Positions 18,705 through 28,719 of a stretch of DNA of 64,000 nucleotides are shown here, piece after piece. The stretch lies in the NCBI GenBank assembly GCA_012517325.1, contig JAAYVF010000013.1:44028-108027 (forward strand), read 5' to 3'. The notes beneath the pieces were generated by a model. That model worked only from the letters and a program-made list of their open reading frames with translations, did not search any database and was not told the origin of the DNA. The DNA comes from Myxococcales bacterium (GTDB taxonomy: Bacteria; Lernaellota; Lernaellaia; Lernaellales; Lernaellaceae). The first letter of the stretch is position 1. Each line of letters starts with the position of its first letter. The translations under genes were made by a program, and so were the position numbers.

Positions 18705-19016
18705 TTATCCCAGAATCTGGGCGATTTTCAGTTGAGTGAACGGTTGCCGATGACCCCGCTTCTTCTGGAAGCCCTTGCGGCGGCGGTACTTGAAAATCAC
18801 GACCTTGCGCGCCTTGCCCTGGGCGACGATCTCGCCGATCACCTTCGCGCCCGCCAGATAGGGAGCGCCGATCTTGGTGTCGGACTCGCCGCGAATCATC
18901 ATGACCTTATCCAACTCAACCTTGTCGCCGACGCCGCCGGCCAGTTTCTCGACTTTCAGGAGGTCGCCTTCCTGAACCTTGAATTGCTGTCCGCCGGTTT
19001 CAATCAATGCATACAT
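18705..19016 (-). CDS. rplU: 50S ribosomal protein L21
   Basis: A 103-residue L21, standard length. It begins MYALIETGGQQFKV and ends with the RNA-binding RRRKGFQKKRGHRQPFTQLKI. The ATG at 19016 is chosen from family conservation; an upstream in-frame ATG would add 18 unconserved residues. It is transcribed with rpmA from the promoter at 19052-19080. Confidence 0.98.
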   Translation of the reverse strand: MYALIETGGQQFKVQEGDLLKVEKLAGGVGDKVELDKVMMIRGESDTKIGAPYLAGAKVIGEIVAQGKARKVVIFKYRRRKGFQKKRGHRQPFTQLKIAQILG

Positions 19017-19051
19017 AGGCCCATTCCTTATCGAAAGACTTGGAGCGGCAG

Positions 19052-19080
19052 AAAATAATGAAAAGCACATTTTTTGTCAA
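19052..19080 (-). promoter_or_regulatory. Sigma-70-type promoter of rplU-rpmA
   Basis: On the minus strand a perfect -35 TTGACA (19080-19075) is followed after 17 bp by TATTTT (19057-19052). AT-rich sequence upstream could act as an UP element. The expected transcript start is about 19045, some 30 bp before the rplU ATG. Confidence 0.75.
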
Positions 19081-19207
19081 GGGCATTTTCCGTTTTATTT
19101 TTTCGTGGTATGGGTGTGAAAAATCCCGCGCCTGTAGAATGATGGCCTGAATCGGCGGAGCGAACCGGTCCCATCCGCCCGAGATTGCGGAAACAAAGGG
19201 AGACCCC

Positions 19208-20134
19208 ATGTTTCAGTTGGAATCCAGCGACGACCTAGGCCGCAAGCTGGTTTTTCCCCTCGTCAAGGTGAAAACGACCATCGGCCGCGATCCGAGCAGC
19301 GATATCGTGCTGCAGGATGAAGACGTGTCCCGCCACCATTGCCGCCTGTACGTGATGAACGCCCAGGTGAAAATCAAGGACGAGGATTCGGCCAACGGCA
19401 CATTCGTCAACAATGTCCGGGTGAAGGACATGATCGACGTGACCGTCGGCGCCGAGCTCATCATCGGGTCGAACCAATTTTATCTCCGGTCCGTCGAAGA
19501 CCTGCCGGAAGAGGAAAATCTGCAACTGACGACCATGCTGACGGTCGATCAACTTCGCGATATGACACAGAGTTTCGATAGTCTGCTCGACCAGATGCCT
19601 CCCCCGTCCGACCAGATCGCCACCACCATGGTCGCCGACAAGGAGCAACTGCTCGAAAACATCTACCAGAAGAAGATCAACCTGAAGATTCACCCGAGCC
19701 TGGAAGTGATTTACGGCCCGGACAAAGGCAAGAAGTTTCTGCTGACGCCCGGCGAACACCGCATCGGTCGCGGCGGCAATTGCAACATCCACCTCGCCGA
19801 CCCGATGATCAGCGGCGTGCACGCCACCGTCGAGGTGGACGGCGCCAGCATCATCTTCACCGATGAAGGCAGCCGCAACGGTTCCATCCTTAATAACAAG
19901 ATCGTCCACACCCACCCGCTGCATCACAAAGACGTGCTGGTGTTGGGCGGCACGAAGATGAAATTCGTCTATCCGCTGGAAACCAAAGGGGATTCTTACA
20001 CTCCGCCGGCCGAACTGCCGGCCGAGCCGCCCGCGGTCGTATCCTGGCTGGCCAAATACGGCGTCTGGGTCACCGTCGGCATCGCCGCGCTGGCGCTGCT
20101 GATCATCATTTTCGTGCTGTACGGGTTGAATTGA
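19208..20134 (+). CDS. Tail-anchored protein with two FHA domains
   Basis: A 308-residue protein with two phosphothreonine-binding FHA domains. FHA1 (about 8-95) has TTIGRDPSSDIVLQD, VSRHHCRL and SANGTFVNN; FHA2 (about 158-258) has HRIGRGGNCNIHL, ISGVHATV and GSRNGSILNN. The core residues G-R, S-x-x-H and N-G are present in both, so both may bind pThr. A Thr-rich linker (about 105-145) contains TTMLT and ATTMV, candidate kinase sites. One C-terminal helix (about 284-305) anchors it in the inner membrane facing the cytoplasm. It is divergent from rplU. Partner kinase unknown; a PknB-like kinase is encoded 2 kb away. Confidence 0.85.
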   Translation: MFQLESSDDLGRKLVFPLVKVKTTIGRDPSSDIVLQDEDVSRHHCRLYVMNAQVKIKDEDSANGTFVNNVRVKDMIDVTVGAELIIGSNQFYLRSVEDLPEEENLQLTTMLTVDQLRDMTQSFDSLLDQMPPPSDQIATTMVADKEQLLENIYQKKINLKIHPSLEVIYGPDKGKKFLLTPGEHRIGRGGNCNIHLADPMISGVHATVEVDGASIIFTDEGSRNGSILNNKIVHTHPLHHKDVLVLGGTKMKFVYPLETKGDSYTPPAELPAEPPAVVSWLAKYGVWVTVGIAALALLIIIFVLYGLN

Positions 20135-20172
20135 AGTCTGCCCAACTAATCGATTTATAAATCAAATACAAA

Positions 20173-22197
20173 TTATTGCGCCAGTGGATCGATGATCTCG
20201 CCGACACCGTCGTCCAGGTGGGTACGCAGGTAGTGAATGACCTGTTCGCGGGCGGCGATGCCCAGTTCGTCATCGTCGAAAATCAGGGTGTGTTCCTCGG
20301 TATCGAACTGGTAATACCCCGAACCGGAATATGGCGCGGCCACCTGCCCGACCCCGGCGTCCCAGACGACGGGCTCGATCTGCGGCCACCCCGCCGACCG
20401 GCACAGCCAACCTCCCGACGGGCCACCGATGGTTTCGTCGTCGGCGCTGCCCTGCTGCATCACTTGCGGAATGAAGCCGTTCATGGACGGCAACGGGTCT
20501 TTAACCAGGTGATTCAAGTAGTTGGCCGAATCCGCCGGATCCAGAATGGCTTGGAGCATGCCGAACAACACCAGTTGCAGGAAATCGGTGATCGGCTCGC
20601 CCGGCAGCAGCAATTGCTCGATCGTTTCGATCAGGTCGAAATACTCGGCCGCCTCGCCCTCGCGCACGATGGAGGTCAATTTGGCCCCGGCCGCCGCCAG
20701 GGCGACCGCCTCGAAGTCGGGATCGACCGAACCCAGGGTGCCGTTGAGAATCGATCCGAAAGAGGCGCCCAGGCTGTATACGCGTTCGACGTCGAAATCC
20801 GGAATTCCGTTTTCATCCAGGTCGACCTCGGCCAACGAGTTGAGCGCCAACCGCAGCCACATCAGATTGGCCACGCTTTCCCGGAAGTTGTCGCGCCACG
20901 CTAGGGGATGGAAAATGTCGTAAAAACAAAGGATCTGTCCGATTTCACCCGTTCCCGGCGGCAGGCGGTCGCCGTGGCAGAGCGCGTCGATGCCGACTGT
21001 CGCGAACCCTTGCGCGGCGATTTCGGTGGTGAACGGCGGCCGCATCTCGTGTTTGTCGTTGAACAGGCCGTGCTCGAAAATCAAGATCGGATACGGCTGA
21101 CCGTCGGGATTCGCGTCCGCCGCCGGCAACGTGAAATAGGCCGGCACGGTTTCGTAATGATCCACCAGCGGCCGGCCCTCGGCGTCGAGTTGCCAAGCCC
21201 CGCCGTCCGGCTTGAAAATCGGCACTTCGAACGTGGCCTGGGCGGTCGCGAAGAGTCGCGGATCGGTGTCGGGTACGATTTCCCAGTCGGCGAAGGCCGG
21301 CGGGTCGGCGGCGGCCATTTCGTTCAGTACGGCCAGCGCCTGTGTCAGATCGCGGGTGAACCAACCGGTGGTGAAATCGGCCAGCGCCAAAATGTTTTCG
21401 GGCGGGATACCTTTCTCCGCCAGCCGTTTCAAAATCGGCGAATAGCGCGCCCCATCCCCGGTTTCGTCATCCGTCGCCCAAGCGGTCCAGAGATCGCGCA
21501 TGCTCGACGATGCCCGGTAACAGCCGGCCGATTTCGGTTGCAGTGCCCGCGTCGCGACCAGCAAATAATGCGTCTTTTCCCGCAACGGAAACCACGGCGT
21601 CAGATGCAGATCGGGAGCCCGCCAGACGGCCGCCAGCGGCGTCAGTTCGCCGTCGAGCGGACTTTCCGGATCGTCCAGCATCAGAAATACGCCGTCAGTA
21701 ACCGCCGGGTCGTCCGGCGCCGGCAAGCCGGTTTCACCCGGCTCGACGCCCACGGGCAGGTAGAAATCGGCTAACGGCGAAAAACCGGTCAACTCGTTGT
21801 AGGCGTCGGTCAGAAAACCCAGCCAGGGCTTGGCCGCCAGGTCACCCAACGGGCGGGCGGTATCCCCATCGATCCGCACGCGCCGTCCGGTCGGCGAAAG
21901 CGGGTCCGTCACGGTGTACAAGTCGTTGGGAAACGGCACGACCCGCGGCGTCGAATTCAATTGAAACGACAGCGCCGGGCCGGAGGCGCAGGTTTCGGGA
22001 TATTCGGGTGGGCTGGCGTCGTCATCATCGTCATTGTCATCGTCGTTGTTATCGTCATCGTCGTCAGTTCCACTGCCAGCGGAATCGTTGTCGTCGTCTT
22101 GAGGCTGCTCCGGACTTGAATCGGAGTCGTCGTCGCCGTCGCAACCGAGAAACAACGCGAACAAGACCAACAAGAGAAGCGGTAAAAAATACTTCAT
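20173..22197 (-). CDS. Lipoprotein alpha/beta-hydrolase with poly-Asp linker
   Basis: A 674-residue lipoprotein. The signal ends at LFLGC, followed by about 45 residues dominated by Asp (DNA about 22017-22145 is trinucleotide repeat). The C-terminal half has hydrolase features: an oxyanion-type IFEHGLFNDKHEM, the strand FATVGIDALCHGDR, and the nucleophile elbow SLGASFGS (GxSxG). The N-terminal half (about 60-330) resembles the Ig-like domain found before such lipases. The ATG at 22197 forms a 4-bp overlap with the kinase gene stop (ATGA), so the two are translated together. The substrate is unknown; lipase or esterase is the likely class. Confidence 0.75.
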   Translation of the reverse strand: MKYFLPLLLLVLFALFLGCDGDDDSDSSPEQPQDDDNDSAGSGTDDDDDNNDDDNDDDDDASPPEYPETCASGPALSFQLNSTPRVVPFPNDLYTVTDPLSPTGRRVRIDGDTARPLGDLAAKPWLGFLTDAYNELTGFSPLADFYLPVGVEPGETGLPAPDDPAVTDGVFLMLDDPESPLDGELTPLAAVWRAPDLHLTPWFPLREKTHYLLVATRALQPKSAGCYRASSSMRDLWTAWATDDETGDGARYSPILKRLAEKGIPPENILALADFTTGWFTRDLTQALAVLNEMAAADPPAFADWEIVPDTDPRLFATAQATFEVPIFKPDGGAWQLDAEGRPLVDHYETVPAYFTLPAADANPDGQPYPILIFEHGLFNDKHEMRPPFTTEIAAQGFATVGIDALCHGDRLPPGTGEIGQILCFYDIFHPLAWRDNFRESVANLMWLRLALNSLAEVDLDENGIPDFDVERVYSLGASFGSILNGTLGSVDPDFEAVALAAAGAKLTSIVREGEAAEYFDLIETIEQLLLPGEPITDFLQLVLFGMLQAILDPADSANYLNHLVKDPLPSMNGFIPQVMQQGSADDETIGGPSGGWLCRSAGWPQIEPVVWDAGVGQVAAPYSGSGYYQFDTEEHTLIFDDDELGIAAREQVIHYLRTHLDDGVGEIIDPLAQ

Positions 22198-24068
22198 TTT
22201 CCAATACTTTTCTGTACTTGATATTTGGCTTGCAACAGATCCAACGTATCGCGGAGTTTGGCGTCGGTCGGATCGTGCTTCAAAGCCTTATTCAACATTT
22301 CAACGGCCAGTCCCAGGTCATTGGACTGCACAGCCTGATTGGCCTGATTGACGTAGTGGTTTTTCGCTTTGAGTTGGATCAGCCGCAGTCGTTCCTCCGC
22401 CTGGCCGGCATTGAAGCCCAAAAAGCTCGATATTTTGTACAATTGATAGGCGCTTGCCGGCGATAGGAAGAGGGAATCCTCTGTGTTTTGTATGAAGCGG
22501 CTGTCCGCCAGGTAGAGCAGCCCGGGCTTGATACCGAGCACCAAAACGACCACCGCGATAAAAATCGACAGCCCGATGACCCGCGCGCGGGTGAAAATCG
22601 GCGGCCCGGTTTTCTTCTTGACCGGCTTTGGCGCCTTGACCGGCTGCGGGCGCGGGCGAATCGCGGTGCCGGAGGTGTATTCCAGTTCGGCATTCAACCG
22701 CTGGGCGGCGGCGATGCTTTTGGTAAAGGCCTTGATTTTTCCGGCGGCGCGCAGTTGCTGGGCTTTTTCGACCAGTTTTTCGGCCTCGGCGATCTGCCGC
22801 TGCGCTTGATTGATGAGCGCCACGGCCGATGGCGAGGGAATGCAGCGCAACACGTTTTCGCAATCGACGATCGCCTGTTTGGGATACCCGTCCGCCAGTT
22901 TTTTCCGTGCCCGCGCGAGGATCTGCTCGGTCAGTTCCTTCATTTTGGTGTACTTGGTGCGACGGGTCGCGACCTGGTTGCTGTCGGGCGAGAGTTTGCC
23001 CGCCTTGCCGATCAGTTTGATCGCGACATCGATCTGGCCGGATGCGTAGGCCTCGTCGGCTTGAACGCACAGATGCCAGACCTTCTTATCCGCGCCGGTC
23101 AGTTCGGCGACCGGGCTTTCCTGCAGCAGGGTATGCGAACCGGACAACGGCGCCTCGCCGCCGTCCGCCGCCGGCGCCACGATTTCGACCGCCGCGCTCA
23201 CCTCGTTCGGATCGTACGGGCTTTCCAGCGCCTCGGCCACCAATTGCGCCGTCGCAAAGCGGGCGGCCGGATCCTTGGCGATGCATTTCAGGATCAGCCG
23301 TTCCAGCGCCGGCGAGATTTGCGGCGCCACCGAACGCGGCGACGGCGCCGGCACCTCCTGGTGCAGCTTCATCAATTCGAAGGTGTGTTTGCTGCGAAAC
23401 GGCAATTGCCCGGTGGCCAGTTCGAACAGCACGATCCCCAGGCTGTAGATATCGCTGCGCCCGTCGACCTCGCCGTACCATTGTTCCGGGCTCATGTATT
23501 CGGCGGTGCCGACCACCTGCCCCGGCAACGTCAATTCGCTGGCTTCCGCGCCGCGCGCGATGCCGAAATCCATCAGCGTCGGGAAACCGTCCACGCTGAT
23601 GTGGATATTGTTGCTCTTCACATCGCGATGGATCACGCCCTTGGAATGCGCGTAATGCAGGGCGCGGGCGATCGGGGCGATCAGCCGGCGCACCTCGGCC
23701 TCGGCGAACGGCCCGTCCTTGTGCAGTTTTTGATAGGCGGTCGCGCCGTCGAGCAGTTTCATCACGTAGAAATAGACGCCGTGGTGCTCGCCCAGGCTGT
23801 AGATCGGCACGATGTTCGGGTGATCGAGGCCGGAGGCGATTTTGATCTCTTCGCGAAAACGCCGCAGCAATCCCTCGTCCATCATCATCTGCGGCGGCAT
23901 CACCTTGATCGCCACCATCCGCTTGATGCCGAGGCTTTCCTCCTGCGCGGCGTAAACGAAGCCCATCCCGCCCTTGCCGATGCTCGATAATATCCGATAC
24001 CGGCCGGCCAGCACGATGCCCGGTTCTATCTGCTGAAAAAGCAAAGGTGGCTGTCGCGTTTCGCTCAT
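22194..24068 (-). CDS. Eukaryotic-type Ser/Thr protein kinase, transmembrane
   Basis: A 624-residue PknB-like (Hanks-type) kinase. Kinase domain about 24-300: P-loop IGKGGMGFVY (30-39), Lys55 in VAIKVM, HRDVKSNN near 149, DFG near 167 and MSPEQ replacing APE. A cytoplasmic linker with TPR-like helices follows (about 350-460), then one transmembrane helix near 498-520 and an extracytoplasmic TPR-like tail. The ATG at 24068 is chosen because the further upstream in-frame extension is basic and unconserved. It is translationally coupled to the lipoprotein hydrolase downstream, and the FHA protein at 19.2 kb is a candidate substrate or reader. All catalytic residues seen appear intact. Confidence 0.92.
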   Translation of the reverse strand: MSETRQPPLLFQQIEPGIVLAGRYRILSSIGKGGMGFVYAAQEESLGIKRMVAIKVMPPQMMMDEGLLRRFREEIKIASGLDHPNIVPIYSLGEHHGVYFYVMKLLDGATAYQKLHKDGPFAEAEVRRLIAPIARALHYAHSKGVIHRDVKSNNIHISVDGFPTLMDFGIARGAEASELTLPGQVVGTAEYMSPEQWYGEVDGRSDIYSLGIVLFELATGQLPFRSKHTFELMKLHQEVPAPSPRSVAPQISPALERLILKCIAKDPAARFATAQLVAEALESPYDPNEVSAAVEIVAPAADGGEAPLSGSHTLLQESPVAELTGADKKVWHLCVQADEAYASGQIDVAIKLIGKAGKLSPDSNQVATRRTKYTKMKELTEQILARARKKLADGYPKQAIVDCENVLRCIPSPSAVALINQAQRQIAEAEKLVEKAQQLRAAGKIKAFTKSIAAAQRLNAELEYTSGTAIRPRPQPVKAPKPVKKKTGPPIFTRARVIGLSIFIAVVVLVLGIKPGLLYLADSRFIQNTEDSLFLSPASAYQLYKISSFLGFNAGQAEERLRLIQLKAKNHYVNQANQAVQSNDLGLAVEMLNKALKHDPTDAKLRDTLDLLQAKYQVQKSIGK

Positions 24069-24409
24069 CGGACTCCAGTGCGTTTCGACGGTCCGAAACG
24101 ATTTTCTCCCGAATAATCCTTTTCTTTCATAATGGTTTTTCCGGCGAAGATGCAAGAGCAAAAAAAATCCTCCCCCTGAGAAAAAATGGTGTTTTTTCAA
24201 TCTCTTTGTACCGATAAAAAACCTTGAGGCAGTTGGGTCGGAAGGGTGTACTGTAAAAATAATCTAACTATTCCCCGACTTGCCAAGAAAAAAACCGGCT
24301 CGATTGGAGGAGCGTTCGCGGGTTACAATCCCCCCGCGATCAAAGTCGTCGGCCTTGAATCGGATCCCCTCAACCGCGATCATGAGGCCCTTGCCGGAAA
24401 GGAAATATT
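24069..24409. other. Intergenic region between divergent kinase genes
   Basis: 341 bp, AT-richer than the flanks, between the Ser/Thr kinase (minus) and the hybrid histidine kinase (plus). It must hold promoters for both. TTGAGG at about 24220 and A/T-rich tracts near 24255 are weak candidates only. No RNA element, repeat or small gene with a convincing ribosome-binding site was found. Confidence 0.5.
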
Positions 24410-27400
24410 TTGTCGATATCGAAAAAAATCATTGCCGCCCTGGCTTTGGTTGTTTTGGTATTGATTCTGGTTCTGTACCTCGGCTCCCGCATCTTTCTGC
24501 TGCATAGTTTTAACGAATTGGAACGCGCTTCCGTAAAAAAGAGCACGCTGCAAGTCGCTTCCACCATGCAGGAAATGTTCAAAGAAGTCCGGTCGATGGC
24601 CTCCGATTGGTCCGCCTGGGACGACACCTACCAGTTCGTCCAGGATCACAATCCCGCCTATATCCAATCCAACATGATGAATACGAGCTTCGTCAGCCTG
24701 CGAATGAACCTCATCATGGTGATCGACAAAAACGCGAAAATGGTCACCGGCAAGACCTTCGACCTTCAATCGGGAAAGGAAATCCCGATTCCGCCGAAAA
24801 TCCTCGAAATCCTCCATCCGGGGGAGCCGCTGCTGAATCTGGCGACGCCGCAGGATTCCCATGTCGGCTTGTTCCTGTTGCCGGATTCGGAAATGGTGGT
24901 GGCCACGCGCCCGATCGTCACTTCCAACAACGAGGGGCCGATTCAAGGCACCCTGCTGATGGGACGATTTCTGCGCGCCAGCTATATTCTGCGGCTGGCG
25001 GAAATCACGCAAACGACAATCAAGCTGCAGCGTCTCGACGATCCGAATCCGCCGGCCGATTTCGCCCGTATCCGCCCGACGATCAACCCGCGAGAGCCGG
25101 TGCAAACGCTCGTCCAATCGGGAAAAGTCATCTCCGGCTATTGTTTCCTCAACGACATCTACGGCCGGCCGGCGCTGCTGATGCGGGTCGATCTGCCCCG
25201 CACGATTTACCAGCGCGGCATCGACAGCCTGACTTACATTCTCCTTTCGCTGGCGACCCTGGGGCTTTGTTTCGGTTTGATGACCTATATTCTGCTGCGT
25301 CAGACGGTGCTCAACCGGCTGGACTTCCTGCACCAGCGCGTCCGCGAAATCGGCGCCAGCGGCGACCCCAACGCCCGCATCGAATTATCCGGCGGCGACG
25401 AATTGACCGGTTTATCGGTCGAACTCAATCGCATGCTGGAGACGCTCGGCAAATCGCAACTGGCCTGGCGCGAATCGGAAGCGCGGTATCGCACGTTGTT
25501 CGACAGCGCCAGCGACGCGATTTTCATTCACGACGCCGAAGGCAACATACTCGAAGCCAATCAGGCGGCCTGCGAACGCCTGAAATACACGCGGGAAGAA
25601 TTGCAGCATACGCAAATCGACCACATCGAGGACGGTGAATTCGGGCTGCCGTTCCCGCTGCGCATCGCCCGCCTGAAAGAGCGCGGCCAGCTCTTTTCCG
25701 ACGCCATCCACATCGCCAAGGACGGCACGCAAATGTTGGTTGAACTCAACAGCCGACTGCTGGACTACGGGGGCAAAACGGCGGTGCTCAGCGTCGCCCG
25801 CGACATCACCGAGCGCAAGCGGGCCGAGGAAGCGCTCAAATACAGCGAAAAGAAATACCGCATGCTCTACACCACGATGAGCGAGGGCATGGCGCTGTAC
25901 GAGATCCTCTTCGACGACAACGGGCGGCCGCTCGATTACCAGGTGCTCGACGTCAACCCGGCTTATGAGCAAATCCTGAACCGCCCGCGGGAAGCGGCCA
26001 TCGGTTCGAAGGCCTCGGTAGTGGACGACGTGACCCCCTCCAGCTACATCGACATTTACGCCAAGGTGGCGTTCACCGGACAGCCGGAATTCTTCGACTA
26101 CTATTCGACGGTTTTCCAAAAACACTTCGCCATTTCCGTCTTTTCGCCGGGCCGCGGCCGCTTCGCCGTGCTGTTCTCGGACATCACCGAGCGCAAGCGG
26201 ACCGAAGAGCGGTTGCGACTGATGCAATTTTCCATCGATCACGCCGCCGAGGCGATTTTCTGGATCGCGCCGGACGGCCGGATCATTTACGTCAACGAAG
26301 CCGTCGGCGCCCTGCTCGGCTATTCGTTGGAAGAAATGCTGCAAAAGAACGTCTTCGTCCTCAATCCCTCCCTCTCCCCGGAGGCTTGGGCCGAGCAATG
26401 GCGAAAAGCCAAGGCGCTGGGCACCATCTCCATCGAAACCTCCCTCCTCAAGCAAGACGGCGAATACGTCCCGCTGGACATTACTTTCTCCTATCAACAG
26501 TTCGAAGGCACCGAGTACTGCTTCGCCTTTGCCCACGACATCACCGAGCGCCAACAAGCCGAGTTGGAAAAGTCGGCGTTGCAGGCCCAATTGTCCCAGG
26601 AGCAGAAAATGGACGCCATCGGCCGCCTGGCAGGCGGGATCGCGCACGACTTCAACAACATCCTGACCGGCATCCAGGGCTACTCCGAACTACTGCTGCA
26701 AACCATGCCGGAAGCCGACGGTTCGCGAAACGAAGTGCTGGAAATCCGCAAAGCCGCCGACCGGGCCGCCGGATTGACGCAACAGTTGCTGGCCTTCAGC
26801 CGCAAACAGGTGATCGCGCCGCAGGTACTCAACATCAATCAACTCATCACCGAAATGAGGAAAATGGCCGGTCGGCTGGTCGGCGAGGACATCCAATTCG
26901 AATTCAAGCTGAGTGAAAAACTGGGCCTGACGAAAATCGATCCGCATCAATTCGATCAAATGATGATCAACCTGATGGTCAACGCGCGCGACGCCATGCC
27001 GCAAGGCGGTAAACTGGTCATCGAGACCCAGAATTTCTGGATCGATTCCTCGCCGCTGAACAAATCCGCGGAGATTCCTCCCGGCGCCTACATCCGGCTC
27101 AGCATCAGCGACAGCGGCAGCGGCATCGACAAGGAAACGATCAAGCACCTGTTCGAACCGTTTTTCACCACGAAGGCGCAGGGGAAGGGAACGGGGCTGG
27201 GTCTGGCGATGGTCTACGGCATCGTTAAACAGAACGACGGGTATATCAACGTATATTCGGAAGCCGGCCTCGGCACGACGATCAAAATCTACCTGCCCCG
27301 CCAGGACGAGGAAGAGGCGCAGGCGCGGCCGGCGGCCCCGGCGAGCAACCTGCCGCGCGGCAAAGAAACGATTTTACTGGTCGAGGACGAGGACATGGTC

Positions 27401-27733
27401 CGCAGCTTGACCCGGAAGCTGTTGACCTTGCACGGCTATCACGTCGTCGAAGCCTCGCAGGGCGAGGCCGCCGTGCAGATCAGCCGCCAGCACCCCGAAT
27501 CCATCGACCTGTTGCTGACCGATGTGATCATGCCGCAGATGAATGGCAAGGAACTATTCAAAATCCTCCAAACCCAGCGCCCGCAACTGAAGCTGCTCTA
27601 TATGTCGGGCTATTCCGAGGCGATCATCGCCCACCATGGCGTACTGGAAGACGCCGCCAATTTCATTCAAAAACCTTTCACCCTCGAAAACCTGCTGAAG
27701 AAAGTGCGCGCGGTCTTGGACGCCAAAGTATAA
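24410..27733 (+). CDS. Hybrid sensor histidine kinase (CHASE4-HAMP-PAS3-HisKA-HATPase-REC)
   Basis: A 1107-residue membrane kinase. TM1 is at about 7-29, then a periplasmic CHASE4-like sensor with SDWSAWDDTYQFV, TM2 near 273-295, a HAMP-like linker (about 297-350), and three PAS domains (about 360-470, 480-600, 605-715). The H-box is AGGIAHDFNNILTG (His near 746), with N-box NLMVNARDAMPQGG, G-box DSGSGID and KGTGLGLAMVYGI. The C-terminal receiver (about 985-1105) carries the phospho-acceptor Asp in LLLTDVIMPQMNG (near 1037) and the KP pair. The start is TTG preceded by AAAGGAAA. No DNA-binding response regulator lies nearby, so it probably signals to a remote partner. Confidence 0.9.
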   Translation: MSISKKIIAALALVVLVLILVLYLGSRIFLLHSFNELERASVKKSTLQVASTMQEMFKEVRSMASDWSAWDDTYQFVQDHNPAYIQSNMMNTSFVSLRMNLIMVIDKNAKMVTGKTFDLQSGKEIPIPPKILEILHPGEPLLNLATPQDSHVGLFLLPDSEMVVATRPIVTSNNEGPIQGTLLMGRFLRASYILRLAEITQTTIKLQRLDDPNPPADFARIRPTINPREPVQTLVQSGKVISGYCFLNDIYGRPALLMRVDLPRTIYQRGIDSLTYILLSLATLGLCFGLMTYILLRQTVLNRLDFLHQRVREIGASGDPNARIELSGGDELTGLSVELNRMLETLGKSQLAWRESEARYRTLFDSASDAIFIHDAEGNILEANQAACERLKYTREELQHTQIDHIEDGEFGLPFPLRIARLKERGQLFSDAIHIAKDGTQMLVELNSRLLDYGGKTAVLSVARDITERKRAEEALKYSEKKYRMLYTTMSEGMALYEILFDDNGRPLDYQVLDVNPAYEQILNRPREAAIGSKASVVDDVTPSSYIDIYAKVAFTGQPEFFDYYSTVFQKHFAISVFSPGRGRFAVLFSDITERKRTEERLRLMQFSIDHAAEAIFWIAPDGRIIYVNEAVGALLGYSLEEMLQKNVFVLNPSLSPEAWAEQWRKAKALGTISIETSLLKQDGEYVPLDITFSYQQFEGTEYCFAFAHDITERQQAELEKSALQAQLSQEQKMDAIGRLAGGIAHDFNNILTGIQGYSELLLQTMPEADGSRNEVLEIRKAADRAAGLTQQLLAFSRKQVIAPQVLNINQLITEMRKMAGRLVGEDIQFEFKLSEKLGLTKIDPHQFDQMMINLMVNARDAMPQGGKLVIETQNFWIDSSPLNKSAEIPPGAYIRLSISDSGSGIDKETIKHLFEPFFTTKAQGKGTGLGLAMVYGIVKQNDGYINVYSEAGLGTTIKIYLPRQDEEEAQARPAAPASNLPRGKETILLVEDEDMVRSLTRKLLTLHGYHVVEASQGEAAVQISRQHPESIDLLLTDVIMPQMNGKELFKILQTQRPQLKLLYMSGYSEAIIAHHGVLEDAANFIQKPFTLENLLKKVRAVLDAKV

Positions 27734-27791
27734 GGGCGACCGCCGCCGGCCGCCCCCCTGACATCCGCGTTGCGACGCCTGCCGCTTCACC

Positions 27792-28541
27792 TCACCGCGC
27801 CATCAGCGCGAACACGCCCCAGCCAAGATATTCACGCGTGTACGCGACGTAGCGTTTTGGCTCCAAGGTCAGTCGGGTTCGAACCTCCGTTGCGAAATCA
27901 TCGTCGGGATTCGCTTCGAGCCAGCGACGCATGGTGAGCCACTTGGCCGCCTCGTACCGATCCCAGCCCTCCCGGTCAGCCAGTACCATTTCCACCACGT
28001 CGTAGCCGAGATCGCCGAAAGACGCGACAAGTTCTGGAAGCATGAGAAAGTCGGCGATGGATTCGGCGCCGCATCCTTTGGCAACTTCTTCCGTCGGCGG
28101 CAACCGCAGCCAGTAGGGCTCGCCGATGAGGATGATTCCTCCGAAGCGGAGACTCTTGGCCAGAAGCTCGATGGTGCCGGCGACTCCCCCGCCGATCCAC
28201 GTCGCGCCGGCACAGGCGGCCACCCCGACCTTTTCATCGGTGATGTAGCCGGCCGCGTCGCCGTGGATGAATTCGACGCGATCGGCGACACCGAGTTCTT
28301 CCGCCCGGCGTTTCGCCTGCTCGGAGAACAAGCGGCTCAGGTCGATGCCGATGCCGCGGATTCCGTAATCGCGGGCCCAGGTACACAGCATCTCGCCCGA
28401 CCCGCTGCCGAGGTCGAGCACCCGAGTCCCCGATTCCAGGCGCAACACCGCGCCGAGAGTGGCGAGCTTTTCCGGTGTGAACGGGTTATGGATGCGGTGA
28501 GCGCTTTCGGAAATGTTGAAGATACGCGGGATATCCAACAT
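27792..28541 (-). CDS. Class I SAM-dependent methyltransferase
   Basis: A 249-residue methyltransferase. Motif I is RVLDLGSGSGEMLCTWA, followed by the acidic residue in GIGIDLS, the HGDAAGY segment and a post-I loop with CAGATWIGGG. AAAAGGAG precedes the ATG at 28541. The substrate is not evident; the shape (SAM fold plus C-terminal helices) is that of small-molecule methyltransferases. Monocistronic. Confidence 0.8.
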   Translation of the reverse strand: MLDIPRIFNISESAHRIHNPFTPEKLATLGAVLRLESGTRVLDLGSGSGEMLCTWARDYGIRGIGIDLSRLFSEQAKRRAEELGVADRVEFIHGDAAGYITDEKVGVAACAGATWIGGGVAGTIELLAKSLRFGGIILIGEPYWLRLPPTEEVAKGCGAESIADFLMLPELVASFGDLGYDVVEMVLADREGWDRYEAAKWLTMRRWLEANPDDDFATEVRTRLTLEPKRYVAYTREYLGWGVFALMAR

Positions 28542-28668
28542 GGCTACTCCTTTTACTGAACCTTGTCAGGCTTCGGCAACGTTTATAAAAACCAGTAGAA
28601 TCAGCGTAATGCCGGGCAAAGCTTGGGTCAATTTGAAAGGGCGCGCGGTTCGGGACGCCAAAGAAGAA

Positions 28669-28690
28669 GGGCGGCCGTCACCGGCCGCCC
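28669..28690 (-). terminator. Terminator of the porin-like gene
   Basis: GGGCGGCC (28669-28676) and GGCCGCCC (28683-28690) form an 8-bp stem. On the minus strand it is followed by TTCTTCTTT. It lies about 30 bp past the stop of the gene ending at 28720. Confidence 0.6.
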
Positions 28691-28719
28691 CACCGAGCGT
28701 TCGAAAAATTAAGCGCTGG

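Noticed and set aside
22488..23990. A 500-codon plus-strand open frame
   Set aside because: Antisense to the Ser/Thr kinase, whose catalytic motifs are intact on the other strand.
24246..24464. Short plus-strand open frame before the hybrid histidine kinase
   Set aside because: No ribosome-binding site, overlaps the kinase start, and coding character is poor.
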